A DNA stretch of 64,000 bases from Nymphaea colorata (Eukaryota; Streptophyta; Magnoliopsida; Nymphaeales; Nymphaeaceae), in contig NC_045139.1 in NCBI RefSeq assembly GCF_008831285.2, positions 15,482,354 through 15,546,353 on the forward strand. Reading direction: 5' to 3'. Position 1 is the first letter of the stretch. The number at the start of each line of letters is the position of its first letter. Position numbers and translations under genes: made by a program. Positions 50,843 to 63,260 of the stretch are shown one piece after another. The notes below the pieces were generated by a model. The model was given only the letters and a program-made list of their open reading frames with translations. It searched no databases and was not told where the DNA came from.

Positions 50843-53400
50843 TTCAGGCATAAATTAGAAGAAGAGAAATTCATGTGCCTCTTCCGAAGCTCGAACTTGC
50901 ATTTTAACTGAAAATCTGTATGTTGGCCATTACTCAGCACGTACCTGGGCCTTTTGTTTTGATTGTTTTCAGAACAAGGTGACAACAAATTTCCTAGTAC
51001 CTTCATCCTTGTCCGTTTCTTTTTCAATTTCTAAAGGGATTTCCACACTGGATAAGCTATAACTGCAAAAATTCTGTGTGATTAGACTCCAAAGTTTGGA
51101 TTTACGCCTTGCCCGATTGCTTCTGCTGTGCTGTTGCTGTTGTTGACAACGACGATGAACGCCTTTCTTTTCCCATGGTGGGGGTACTAAAATGATGACT
51201 TAGAAGGACACGTTTTTCGATGTTAGATCCTGTTGCCGGTCTGTTGAACTTGTGGATGTTAACCACTAGTAAGATCTTGGTTGATTTGCCACTAGCAGCC
51301 TCTTGACAAGCCATTGACTGACGTGCGTGCGGTCTGTAGTGGTGTTGCGCATAGAAGCAAGGCATAACCTGAACTCTATCGACTGTGCATTTGCTTGGAT
51401 CTTCCATTTTTTTTTTGGAGGGGGATATAAAAAATGCATCGGTAGGTCTCGGTGTTTGTTTTTGAATAAATCTCCTTCATTTTCAGAAGAGTACAACCAT
51501 GGTGACAGCTCAAGTATTAGCCTAGGTAGCAACAAAAGTCATGATGTTATGTCTAATCTTCCTATTCGGGAGTGACTAGTCCCCATTTCAAAACTCAGGC
51601 AACAACGGATAAAAAAGAAAAAAATATCACTTAGAATGTTCAATCATATCGGCAAGATGGGACTCAAAATCTTCATTTCTTGATTTAGATCTGAGAATTT
51701 TAAGAGCTGGAAGCAAACTTAAGAACCATATGAATACTAAGATCTATGCAATAGCTCACCCAAAACTAACTAAGGGGTTTTCTTTAGCAACTCCCTGCTT
51801 ACCATGCAGCTTGTTTCAGTTTGTATCTAAAGAAGTCTGTAAGCTAGGGAACCAAGCAGTAAGCATTCACATTTATGCTAGAGTGTGGAGCTTGTTCCCA
51901 ATTTAAGGGTTCTCCCTGTTGTACATACAAATTTGTATGTCAGGAGTTCCATTCTCAATGTTTTGCTTTTGTGGTATTCCCCTAGTTTACAGGTTAAAAG
52001 GATTATCATCTCTTGTGTTTGTGTGTTTTAATAGACAACTTACTGTGGCCATAGGTGTAGAAAAACTATAGTCTTTCCAAACCGTATAAATCCTTGTGTG
52101 CTTGCAAGCTTCTTCTTCTTCTTCTTTTTTTTTTTCTTCTTGATCTTGAGAGTGAAAGTGTGGTAGGACCTCACCGCGCGTCCTTTTACAAGGCCATTAA
52201 TATCTAAAACTCTTAGGTATATGAAACTATTCTAAGTCACCCACCCCCATAATGAGATGTTAGAATACTAATAACTAGGTGTAAATGGAGACTTTGGCAT
52301 CGTAAGGGGCATAGCTCAAGTGGGGTGGGTTGAGACCCATTAAGAAATGATATGAGAGGGGGGAGGGTGCTTCCGCTCGGTCCCTTTTGGGTGGTGTGAT
52401 AACCCTCTCGCTCAAATTGAAAACTCTGGCATCCCCGGTGAGTCCGAGGAACCAAAGCTTTCCCTTTCCCCTTGCCTCCACGGTTGCATATGTCACATCC
52501 TATCCTAATAATTAGGATATTATAAAGTGGTACATTGGAATCAGATTCTATATGATAAAAAAAAGTTGGCACAACCCTATTCCAAATCCGACCCATTTGC
52601 TGATTTGGCTCCACACATCCAAATGGCCGTTGTCTCCATCCTTGGCTCCACGACATCTTCCTCTTAATCACGTGACCATTCCTAACTCGTTAGGAACTAG
52701 AGGGTAAATATCCGGACAAAAATAACGTAAGGATCTTGGCCAGATCCAGATAACGTTAAACAAGTTGGACCGTAGATGCTGGCCCGTGCCGTGAATGATT
52801 CTTGCTAATAAAATGGCAGCTTCCCCTCTTGTCGACCATGCCCATCTGTAAGGAACTATTAAATAGGAAGGCCCTATCCACAAGTGGAGATGTAAACGGT
52901 GGGCATCGGGTATTCGGGTCATGATGGGCCAAACTTGAACTGATTATTTGAACCGACTTGATGAGGGAAACTTACTGAATTTGACAGTGCTAGATCTGAA
53001 TTTCAAGTATAATCAGATCATATCCATATTCAGATTTGGTCACGTAATCCATGTTGAGTCTTAATGGGATTCGGACCCATTTTCCTTTATCGGTTTGGAC
53101 TAAATGGATTTGGGGTTTCGTGTTGGTGATTGGATCTCACCGAGTCCACATCCCTACAACTTTGACTCTGCAAATTGAGAAATTAAGCTGCGCGAAGGCG
53201 ACACCGGAATCGCCATTTAACGTCCACAGTGTGGATGGCGCGTTCCGCATAACCTCTCAACTAAAAAAGTTGAGCGATTGGACAGGTGGTTCGAAAATAA
53301 TAACAAAATTAATGATCACATTTACTGGTAGTTCAAAAATAATGATCACATTTACTGCCAATTTATCATATCACACGATTGGTGATCCAAAAAAATATAT
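50843..53400. other. Spacer after peroxidase 1
   Basis: No gene was recognised. At about 52311-52460 a segment beginning GGCATAGCTCAAGTGGGG has a tRNA A-box-like start and could be an old SINE; a clear B box is missing. At about 52880-53160 there is a degenerate plant dispersed repeat rich in GGATTTGG and GGGTATTCGGG. Confidence 0.45.
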
Positions 53401-53633
53401 AATTAACAACTTGTTCATATCGACAACCCTACTATGAAAAAAATATATATAATTAACAACTTGTTCATATCGACAACCGTAATATGCAAAATATATATAT
53501 ATATATATAATTAACAACTTGTTCATATCGACAACCATAATATGCAAAAAAAAAAAAATATAATTAACAACTTGTTCATATCGACAACCATAATATGCAA
53601 AAAAAATATATAATTAACAACTTGTTCATATCC
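53401..53633. repeat. Five-copy minisatellite
   Basis: The core AATTAACAACTTGTTCATAT, followed by CGACAACC in all but the last copy, occurs at 53401, 53451, 53509, 53562 and 53612. Units are 50-58 bp, with the spacing varied by A-rich or TA-rich runs. The last copy runs into CCGTAAGGAGCTATTAAA. Confidence 0.9.
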
Positions 53634-53769
53634 GTAAGGAGCTATTAAAAAGGAACACCCTTTCAACTTTGGCATTAAAGGTATGGTCAATTACATTATA
53701 ATGACATAACATTTTTTAAATAATATGAACATGGTAAATGCTTAATTTATAATGGTTTTCACATAAGCA

Positions 53770-55375
53770 AAAGTGAACCCACTTTATACGTGAAGGCAAT
53801 AGTTAATGATGTTCTTATAGTATGTGTCTATATAGATGACATCATTTATACAAACTCCTTTAATGGTCTTATTGAAAAATTTAAGACAAGCATGATGTAT
53901 GTTAGATTTGAGATTGTTATATTATTTTCTTGGACTTGAGGTTCAACAGACTGAGACTGATGATGATATTTTTACATGAGAAATTTAATATGTTATCATG
54001 CAAGTCATGTTCCACTCCCATGAACACTAATGAGAGTTAACTATAAACGGTGGTACTGTGAGAGTCAATGAGAAGCTATACAAGAGTTTAGTTAACAAAT
54101 TAATGTACCTCACACAAACACATTTAGACATTGTGTATCAAGTTGGTTTGATTGCAAGGTTTATACATTATCCATCAATATATCATTTTGAAGCAGCAAA
54201 ACATATTCTTTGTTACATCTGATCAACAACCAAGTATAAGATTTGGTATCGATTTAACTTAATTTTAAGTTAATTGGCACTTTTGACAACGACTAGGCTG
54301 GTTTTGTTGATGATATGAAAAACACAAGTGGATATGCTTTTACTCTTGGATCATAGGCTATGTCATGGATGTCCAAAAATCAAACAATTGTGGCTTTATC
54401 ATCTTTTGAAGCAGAGTATGTTGCAGCTACTACATCTTCATGTTAAACTAATTGAATACAAAGAATTTTGGGTGACTTGCACCAAAAGCAAGATGAGACG
54501 ACTGAATTTTTCTGTAATAATCAAGCAACAATCGCCATGACAAAAAATCCAGTATTCCACTGAAGAACTAATCACAATGAGTTACATCATCACTTTATCC
54601 GTGAAGTTGTTGCTGATGGAATAATAATAACAAAATATTGTTCTGCAAATGATCAAGTTACAGATCGATTTACGAAAGCACTTGTCCATTCACAATTCAT
54701 AAAAATCAGGCCTGTTCAAGTATCGAGTTTTGCATCAACACAATCGCCATGACAAAAAATCCAGTATTCCACTGAAGAACTAATCACATTGAGTTACATC
54801 ATCACTTTATCCGTGAAATTGTTGTTGATGGAATGATAATAATGAAAAATTTTGTTCTACAAATGATCAAGTTGCAGATGGATTCACGAAAGCACTCGAC
54901 CATTCAAAATTCATAAAATTCAGGTCTCTTCAAGTATGGAGTTTTGCATCAATGGAGAGTATTAAAATATGATGTGAACAATTTTAGTAAATGTATGAAA
55001 TAAATATTACAGTTTTTGTTTTAATGTCATAGAGTTATGACATAGTGAATTAAGGGTTTAATGTTAAGAATTATGACATAATAAATTAAGGCAGTAACGA
55101 AGAGATTTTTTATTTTTAATGTCTTTTAATATCATGTATATAATAACCATTAGTGTAAAGGTTTATGAGTCATAAGTTGAATCTCTTGAAGTAGCATATA
55201 AGTAGGTGCATTGGTTTGTGTCATTTGTAAGGTATGCCAAGGTGGCCTTGTGGATGTCCTGGGTTATATGAGCGTTCTCTTCTTCTAATTTAGAAGTTAT
55301 TTTGCAAAGTTCATTGTGTAACATAAAGTACGGTGTTCTATTATTGTTTATTACCAACACCATGGGCTTAATGTT
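53770..55375 (+). mobile_element. Ty1/copia fossil, pol fragment (RT-RNase H)
   Basis: A broken, old copia element between the peroxidases. Parts seen in order: the reverse transcriptase active-site region (CVYIDDIIYT-like, near 53830), a region like the copia MYLTHTRPD..FMHYPS segment (near 54100-54180), and RNase H (SWMSKNQTIVALSSFEAEYV-like near 54370-54420). The RNase H end is present twice as a 212-bp tandem duplication (54528-54739 and 54740-54951). A possible LTR starts TGTTAAGAATTATGAC at 55063. It has several breaks; gag, protease and integrase were not recognised. Confidence 0.75.
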
Positions 55376-56733
55376 AGAGACTTCATTATTTCTTCTCTTC
55401 TCTTAGCTACTCAAGATACATACCTGTATATTTCATCAATTCGATGCAACTGGAAGGAACCAAAAACTATAATATTTCTTATATCCCAATCGTAGTTACA
55501 GGAAATCTGGTTTCTATTTTATAATTTCGCTGCCTCTTCGAGTCAATCATCACTGCTTTATATCGTTGGATCCACGCAATCAAGTGGCCAGTCCTCATCC
55601 AAAAGAAGGTATAAAATAAATTTCCGGCTGAAAGTTAACAGCAAGATTTCTTCAAGATCGAGATGATGCTGAGCAAGTGAGAATGTAGAGGTGAGCCGTC
55701 AACAATTCCTGCACATTAATGGCGGCTCTCAGTCATGTGGACCACGCATCCTGATCTGTAAGGAACTACAGTGGGAAAACAAGGTTGAAATCCACACATG
55801 GAAGTGAAGAGTGGCAAACATGATGAAGGCCTACGCACAGTTCAAAAATTCCAGCTCCATTTGGGAAGGTTGAGCCAGGAGATCATTACTTTTGTGTTTT
55901 CAGCATTCACCGTCAATCGTGGTAGATCAACGGCTCCACATTAATTAGTTCCAAAAAATTTTGATGGATTCATTATACAGAAAAAATTAAATATTCACCC
56001 TTAGTTGCTTGTCGCTTGATCACAAGGCCCATAGATTCTGACTAAAATCATGTGCGCAGGAAACCGTAACGGGAAAATGTTCAATCAGGTCTCCCGTTTT
56101 AATTTCAAATTCTGAAAATGAGCGTCGTTTTCTCAGATTCTCAGATGCAGCCCACATTTCTTTTTTCAAACAAATACGAAGATGAACATTTTCCCGTTAT
56201 ATATGCTTCCTGCGCAATCTTAAAAAGAGAAAGAAAATGAACGATGGGGTTCGGGCTTGAAAGGAAGCTTACTAGAATCGGCCTGAAACAACAGATTCAC
56301 CACTGTCATGTTTAATAATCTTATTAAAATTTTTCTTATTTTTATTATTCTTGAATATGTTCCCATTTATTTTCTCAAGAAACAAAGGTTGCTGATTCAC
56401 CATCTCACCAACTTGGAAAACTCGATTCCCAAAAACTGATTTTGATCACACTGCTTCAAAGGCTAATATTCCAACTCCATTGCAAACTTCCATTCCCATT
56501 ATAGAAAATAGCAAGAGGGTATCACCAAATTCAGGAATATGAGGCCCCAGTTGGGTCAAGACGGAAAACTGAGCCTTGAAACGGAAATTTACTTTTGAAA
56601 GGCCAAAAAATTAGGTACGAGCCGGACAGTGCCAAGGGAATCACATCTTTAATTTAAATCATCTTCTACGCACACTAAGTCAACTCCACAAACGAATGAT
56701 TCTTCTTTCAACGTGAGTTCATCTTTGCAAGAT
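55376..56733. other. 5' flank of peroxidase 2
   Basis: No gene was recognised. The last 100 bp align with the promoter of peroxidase 1. A block at 55718-55770 (AATGGCGGCTCTC...CTGTAAGGAACTA) resembles one at 52811-52860. Confidence 0.45.
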
Positions 56734-56741
56734 TATAAATA
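56734..56741 (+). promoter_or_regulatory. TATA box of second peroxidase gene
   Basis: TATAAATA, 83 bp before the start codon, in a block nearly the same as that before peroxidase 1. Confidence 0.8.
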
Positions 56742-56823
56742 GCAGGGACACGAGGAAGCTAGGAAAGCAGGTGACCAGTTGAAAAGCTTGTTACTTGTTA
56801 GTGGCGTGGTTGGTGCATCGACA

Positions 56824-57084
56824 ATGGCGGGTTCTGCTCACTCGGCCTTCACTGCTACAAGATGGCCTCTAACTCTGTTCTTGGTCGTCCTAGTCTCCGG
56901 GCTTCTTTGCTCTGCTGCCTCCGGCCCAGATCTGCTTCAACTCAACTACTACTCACAGAGTTGCCCGAAAGCAGAAGAGATAATCAGGGATCAGGTCGAC
57001 AAGCTTTATCAGGAGCATGGGAACACCGCCGTCTCATGGATCAGGAATCTTTTTCACGACTGCATGGTCGAGGTGACTTCACAA

Positions 57085-57131
<47 letters not shown>

Positions 57132-58693
57132 CATTCTCTACACCTTACAAATTGGTAGAAAATCAATCTCAAAATGAATGCATTATTAACATGGTTCCCT
57201 GCAGTCCTGTGATGCCTCACTTTTGCTGGAAACCAGCGGCAGCATCGTGTCAGAGAAGACGTCGTCCCGGAGTTTTGGAATGAGGAACTTCAAGTACGTT
57301 GATGTCATCAAGCAGGCAGTGGAGAGTGCGTGCCCTGGCGTAGTGTCGTGTGCCGATGTCATCGCTCTCTCTGCAAGAGATGGAATTGTCAAGGTATTAT
57401 CTCCTCTTATGTCCGCTTGCCAAGCGTACAACAGCCTTATAATCTTTATTTTTGGTTGGTTGTTCATTCTTTGAGAAATCAAAACCAGGTTGCTATAAAT
57501 TTCGACGAAATAAACTTGTTCATTTCGTGAACTAAACACACCCCAAAATGCCTTTCTCCTAAGTATTGGTACAAGGCTGCGGATTAAATAACTTCACAGA
57601 TTGGAAAAGGCAAAATGAACGTGATCTACAGATGCTAAAATTCTCTCCTAAATGTTACTGTAAAAAGCCTAACAATACATATTGCCTGGTTTTGTTGTTT
57701 ATGGCAGCTTGGAGGGCCTTACCTCGCCATGAAAACAGGGAGAAGAGATAGCAGGCAGAGCTATGCTGCTGTAGTGGAGGAGCAGATTCCTAATCATAAT
57801 GATTCCTTGGAGTTGGTGCTCTCACGGTTCCAGTCCATTGGAGTAGATGTGGAAGGCACGGTGGCCCTTCTAGGTAGTCTTTTTGATTAATTAGTCTCCT
57901 TGATTAATGCAGAACCTGTCTTTTTCCATGAAAATGCCGATTGACAGGGATTTGTTTACTGCTTTTGTACAGTAAAGTTGACTCCAAACTGAGCTTGTCT
58001 GGCTAATTTTAAGCCTCACTATCTTCATAAACTACGAGCCACCGACCGACTTACTGTCTCCAAAGGAAAACAATAATGTTTTAGAGATGATTATGCACGC
58101 CAACGCCATTTTCTTGATTCAGTTGTACACAAAAGTTGATTTGCTTTTCTTCAAGTCATGGTTTAATCAGCATCTAATAGATGTCAGCTTTGAAATCAAA
58201 ACTAATTTTAGATTTCATCTTGGTGGCTTTCATCTCACATCAACCAATAGCTGTTAATAACAAGTATTTTGAACAATCCATGACAGGGGCTCACTCTGTT
58301 GGTCGAGTACATTGCGTGAATTTGGTGAACAGACTCTACCCTGAAGTTGACTCCATCATGAATCCTGAGTATGGGCAGTACTTGAGGAAAAGGTGCCCAT
58401 CACCTACACCTGATCTCAATGCCGTGGTATATGCCAGAAATGACAGGGAAACGCCCATGATTCTGGACAACATGTACTATAAAAATGTGCTCAACCACAA
58501 GGCACTTTTGCTGGTTGATGAGGAGCTCATCTACAATAACGTGACCTTGCAGTATGTGCAGAAGATGGCAATGGACAACAACTATTTCAGGGAGCAGTTC
58601 TCCAGAGCACTGCTCATCATGTCTGAGCATAATCCACTCACTGGAAACGAAGGTGAAATTAGAAAGGACTGCAGATTCATAAACAAAAATTAG
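56824..58693 (+). CDS. Class III peroxidase (PRX21/42 type), copy 2
   Basis: Secreted haem peroxidase, tandem paralogue of the gene at 48367. Exons 56824-57072, 57205-57393, 57708-57873 and 58287-58693 give 336 residues. Exons 2-4 have exactly the same lengths as in copy 1; exon 1 is 6 nt longer. A signal peptide covers about 1-35. RNLFHDC, SCDASLLLE, CADVIALSARD, GAHSVGR and all eight Cys are kept, so it should be active. Compared with copy 1 the introns are shorter and the C-terminal half differs at scattered places. The start is the ATG at 56824; an open frame upstream starts only with TTG. The shared promoter block suggests the copy included the regulatory region. Confidence 0.96.
57089..57130. 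repeat. (TA)n array in peroxidase 2 intron 1
   Basis: About 20 TA repeats soon after the donor of intron 1, the same intron as the TA array in copy 1. Confidence 0.95.
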
Positions 58694-59369
58694 CTCATAC
58701 AATCATTATATTGATGAGGAGAAAGAGTGTCCCCTAAAGCTTGTGGTTGTGATAAGTTGGAAATGTGTAGTGGTTTTCCTGTCTTGTTATGGAGCTGGAC
58801 TGCACTTGAAGTGGCTCTGTGGTCTCCTCCTTTTTCGTTTTTGAATAAAAAGGGTCATTGATCAGAACGAGTGTTACAGGAAAGAAAGAAAAATGATAGG
58901 TAACTGCTGATTAAGGCCTTGCATCCTGGTTTTTAATCTTATGTATGAACTCTTTTTTTGTCTTCATCATTGTTTTTAGATACAAATGAAAAGATTTATC
59001 AAAGTGGATCACATAAGGCAACACTATTCATATCCACGAACGCTTTAACGAGAAAAAAGAACGCTTCCAAATTAGTTTGATATCCTCAAGACTTCCAAAT
59101 TAGTTTGATATCGGTCTCCAGCAGTATGAAGCAACAAGCATTAAAATTTCTCGTGCCTTTGTATGATTGGAAGGGTTGATATAAAAGTCAGGACAACTTT
59201 TCTAGCCAAATAAATCACCAAGTTGGATACGTGCATCATACTTCCATGCAATACCCTTTTTTATCTGTCAAATTCATTAAGAAATCCCACTATGACGAAT
59301 TTGACGTCTCTGGCGTAGTCAACAATTGCATCATTCTTCTTTTTCATTTTACTCAGTTTAGCACGTAGA

Positions 59370-59870
59370 GGATTAGATCAAGACGCAACCAATTGAACTG
59401 CAGAACTAAAAGATGTAACCTTTTAAAAAAAAAAAAAAAAACTGTGATGTGATCGGCAGCCACTGTGAACATAGAAAATAAGATAATCATTTTTTTCAAG
59501 TTTTTGTGTATGAAATTCTGTGAGGAACTGACACTCCATATTCTGAAATTTTACAAGTTCTAAAAATCGATTTAGACATCTAAATAAATGATGCAAGAGG
59601 AAGTTTTCTAAGGTTAGCACCTACAGCCTACAGGGTTAGATCAAGACGCAACCAATTGAACTGCAGAACTAAAAGATGTAAACTTTTTTCTATGTGATCA
59701 GAAGCCATCCAGGATATCGAAAATAAGCTCCAGGATCAATTTTTTCAAGTTTCTGTACACGAAATTCTATGAGGACTGACACTTGACAATCTGAAATTTT
59801 GCAAGTTCTAAGAATCTTTCTAGACATCTAAATAAAATGATCCAAGAGAAAGTTTCCAAGATTGGAACTG
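59370..59870. repeat. Tandem duplication, 264-bp unit
   Basis: Two head-to-tail units start GATTAGATCAAGACGCAACC (59371) and GTTAGATCAAGACGCAACC (59635). Shared landmarks include AATTGAACTGCAGAACTAAA, TTTTTTCAAGTTT, GAAATTCT.TGAGGA.CTGACACT, and TTTAGACATCTAAATAAA-like text. They differ by many substitutions and small indels, so the duplication is not recent. No gene was seen in them. Confidence 0.85.
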
Positions 59871-59922
59871 TGATAATCAGATCCATGCAGTTGAAACCTT
59901 TAAAAGTTGCTCGTGATTAGTT

Positions 59923-60145
59923 TTTGTGAGTTTATTCGCACCTGATGTAGCCATTCATTTCTTGGACGCTCATACTGCTTCATGCAACATTGCTGTAAAC
60001 TTGTAAAGAACTGATTGTCATCATCTTTGTAACAGCATGCCCCCTTATAAGTCTCACAAGATTCCTCACAATAGATACAGAGACTAAATTGTGTGGGTGT
60101 TATAGTCTTTGTTTGCCTTCGTATTAAGAGTATGCTCTGAAACAT
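59923..60145 (-). other. Cys-rich exon-like segment, unidentified
   Basis: The minus strand encodes a compact Cys-rich peptide: LCIYCEESCETYKGACC, then DDDNQFFTSLQQCCMKQYER and NEWLHQ. It has an acceptor-like TTTAG before it (about 60091) and a donor-like CAG/GTGCG after it (about 59940). Pairs of Cys suggest metal binding. I do not recognise the family; it could be one exon of an undetected minus-strand gene or a transposon piece. Confidence 0.35.
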
Positions 60146-63100
60146 GGGTCTTTCTTTTCTCTTGTTCTTCAGGCTAGCTGAATCCTACCCTCCATCCCAA
60201 TAGATGCTTGTAAGCAAAATTTCATGATTTAAAGTCTGAAATTAGGAAATAGATCCATTGCCTAATGGGGAACGCGGGCATCTGTTTTATGAAACATCAG
60301 GTGATATGCTCTCTCAATTCTAACCCGTGTTTACAAGCCAGGATGTGTAGATGTACTGTTAGTGTTTCACGTCAACAGGGTCACCCACCTGCCACCGAAA
60401 CCTGCGGAATCCTCCCATAAAAGACTGTCTGTGTCGTCCTGTAGTAGGCGTCTGATCTGGTCAACAAAAATTAAATCGCAAGAAACAAACACTTGTATTA
60501 AAGTCTTCTACTTTGTGAAGACATCCATGTTTGTGTTGCCAAGCAGACAACATATCTTGGTGAGATTCCAATGTCTCTCTGACATGGTGAGAACAGTGAC
60601 GTTCCTCCTCTTTGTTGGTCAGGCAAGCAACAAAGGCAGTATGCTGAACATGCTTGTCAGTGCCAGAGTTGAATGATCTTAGATGTAATTGAGGTCCAAT
60701 TCCGTTCAATTTGGTGCACCCAAAGAGACCAAGATTTCAATGCCTTGATATCCTTATCCTCTCTCTCTCTCTCTCTCTCTTTCTCTTATAGTACTTTCTG
60801 GACAAAAATTTAGAGGCATCAACTGAAACGCAAATTCACGTGCGTTGCCTACGACTACTCCATCAATCCGACAGGCTAAGTCCCAGTAGTCTGTCATCTG
60901 CTGATTCTGCGGCTCCTGCTGCCACCCGCATGGCATGCTTGCACCGGAAGGAACCAATCTTCCACAAAGGTGTTTATGCAATTAATGGCAAGTAATATTC
61001 GTCATTTTGCAGAAAATTCTTTTTTCTTTCTCGCAGAGGAGGCGGCCATGTCTTCCAAGGTATGGGCAGGCACAGTGTCTGTTTCAAGCAATGCTGTATC
61101 GGAATGGGATTCTCAATCGAAACGAGCAGCGAGACGGTTCAGCAAGTCCGCTCCGGAATCGGTTCTGAACGGACACTCAAACACTATTACTGTATCTGCA
61201 ACTTTGCAAAATCCATGGGGGAAAAGGAAGGAAATAAAGAGGATGAAGTTATTGTGTTTGATGGCAACTTGTTGGAGGTGAAAAAAATTTCACTCAAAAC
61301 AGTAAGCGCCAAAAGTTTTACCCGTTTGGGGAGGCAAATGGTTGAGTCCTCGACCAACTCAGCCTTTATAGATTAGGAAGACTCCAATAGATTAAAACAA
61401 AAATCCTAATACTGGATCTAACCCATTTACGGTTGATTGGAATGGCATCCTTAGACTGACACATCATCATCCAAACCCAGCATCACCCCTGTTCTTATTC
61501 TTTTCTCGGTTCATTAGGTACAGTTGCAGAATCGTGAAACTTTTTACACCTTTGTGAACTTTTTTGTGTGAAACTGAATCACACATCAAGGCAAATTATA
61601 GGAACTAAAATCATTCCTTTTTTTCTTCTTTCTCATGTTTGTCTTATAGTATCAGCATATCTAACGCACACTCTGTGTGTGTATCTCAATTGAAAAGAAA
61701 CTTTATCTAAGAAGAAGGAAGCTTTTCATGCAGGACAGTTAAGGTTCCTTTGTAAACTGAAGTCATAATATGTGAGGTGTGATTAAAGATCTCGTCGGAT
61801 TAGCTTTCATTAGCATCCACTATCTATTCAATTTGGGGAACTGATACTATGTTTGTTCAAGTCGTCTATACTCTATAGTGGCTTCAGAACATAATTCGCT
61901 TGAAACCCTACACATATGAACTTACACAAACTTCCAAAGGAGATTCTTCAATTTCCTTCGACGCTTTCTTTCAAATTCCAGTGTTTGTACTTGCCCCCTA
62001 TCCCGTGCATGTCCCTGCGGTCACCTCTTCCAAATCAACGTTTACTTCCTGCTCTGTAGTCCAAATTAATTAGGACGTCGACATCAGCAGAAGGTCTGTG
62101 CACATCCATGGCCCTGCCTTCACGTGCCTGATTCGGCCGAGAGAGGAAGATGCACAAGATTAGGACAAGCTTTCTTCCAATGGAAAGAAGACTGCCGTCC
62201 ATGACGTCACATGATTCTTTAGCAAGTGGGTGATTTGGGACATGGGCTCTTCCATGGTTATCGACATGGCTTGCCAGACCAGCCAACACATCAGCTGACC
62301 CATTTCCAGGAGCCACACCAACCAAAAACGCCAAGTGGGCAACCCCATCTTCTTTCCCGATTTCCTTGGCATCACTGCAATTTCCTTCAAATGAATTTAT
62401 CCGAGCTTTTCCTTCAAATGAATTTATCCGAGCTTACATTGATTCGGAAGCCTAGAAGCAAAGGAAGGTGGTAATCAGGTAGTAAGTGCAGAAGGCAGAG
62501 GGTCTCAACTCTGTTAATTTGTTGCTTGAATTCTTCGGCTAGAGCAAGTCAGGGTTGGTGGTCAGAGCTCAGAGTCATCATCAGAACAATTCATGTTTCA
62601 GAAATGAATTCAAGAAAAACCAAGACTTCTACTCTCTTGGGTGTAGCCTGCAGGCCCCAGGTAGTCTAATCCATGTTCAATGCCGACATTCATGTACGTG
62701 CATTTCACAGGCCCCATCCAACTCGTTTTTACTCATTATATGCGTGAGTAGTGGGGTTTGTTGATTAATCATTTGGCGCCACTGTTCTTTGCAGGATAAT
62801 ATCTGGGTACTACTAAAAACTTTTGGGCACCGTCCATTTCAAAAGATGGACGGTCAGTAGTTCTCTGTTTCTGAACAATGTGTATATTCCAATTGTATGT
62901 GTGTCGCTCTTTTTGTTGGGGTGCTAAAGCACGGGAAGATCTGGCCCTTGCACGTTGCCTCTGACTAATCTAGGCATCAATCATTCATCATGGTAGAGCC
63001 AGCCATTGCCGAAGCACATGGCCCTGTCCTCGTCAAAATTTCTTCAACTTGGTAGCCACCTCCCATTTCTGTGACAGAAATGAACACCCATCGCTTTCTG

Positions 63101-63260
63101 GAAACCAGGCCATATGAAAGGTACTCGGTATTTATTGCCCCAGCAGAATGCCAGAAACAGCAGGTCTCCATGAACTCTTTCTCAGTTTCTTGGAATTCTT
63201 TTAAGATGTGAGCCACATTCACAGTTTTGGCAGAATAGAGAGAAGAAGAGAGGGCGTGAA
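60146..63260. other. Region with unassigned protein-like segments
   Basis: Several frames look coding-like without a named family. On the minus strand at 60500-60690 the peptide contains KHVQHTAFVACLTNKEEE and HVRETLESHQDMLSAWQHKH. On the plus strand at 61080-61290 it contains HYYCICNFAKSMGEKEG and EVIVFDGNLLEVKK. A CT repeat lies at 60760-60785. A 27-bp direct repeat (TTCCTTCAAATGAATTTATC) occurs at 62382 and 62409. The exon structure could not be solved. Confidence 0.35.
62100..62395 (-). other. Possible RNase H-like relic
   Basis: The minus strand reads through GVAPGNGSADVLAGLASHVD, which recalls the end of plant RNase H-like domains (REANGxADxLAxxA) found in LINEs and related orphan genes. 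The catalytic residues of such a domain are not visible here, so this is a weak call. Confidence 0.25.

Noticed and set aside
53401-53633. Regular direct repeats considered as a CRISPR-like array
   Set aside because: The spacers are A and TA runs rather than unique sequences, and the host is a plant nuclear genome. It is a minisatellite.
3202-58693. Idea that FRO, MLO and peroxidases form a redox or defence gene cluster
   Set aside because: They are separated by housekeeping genes, lie on both strands and share no visible regulatory motif; ordinary plant gene order explains them.
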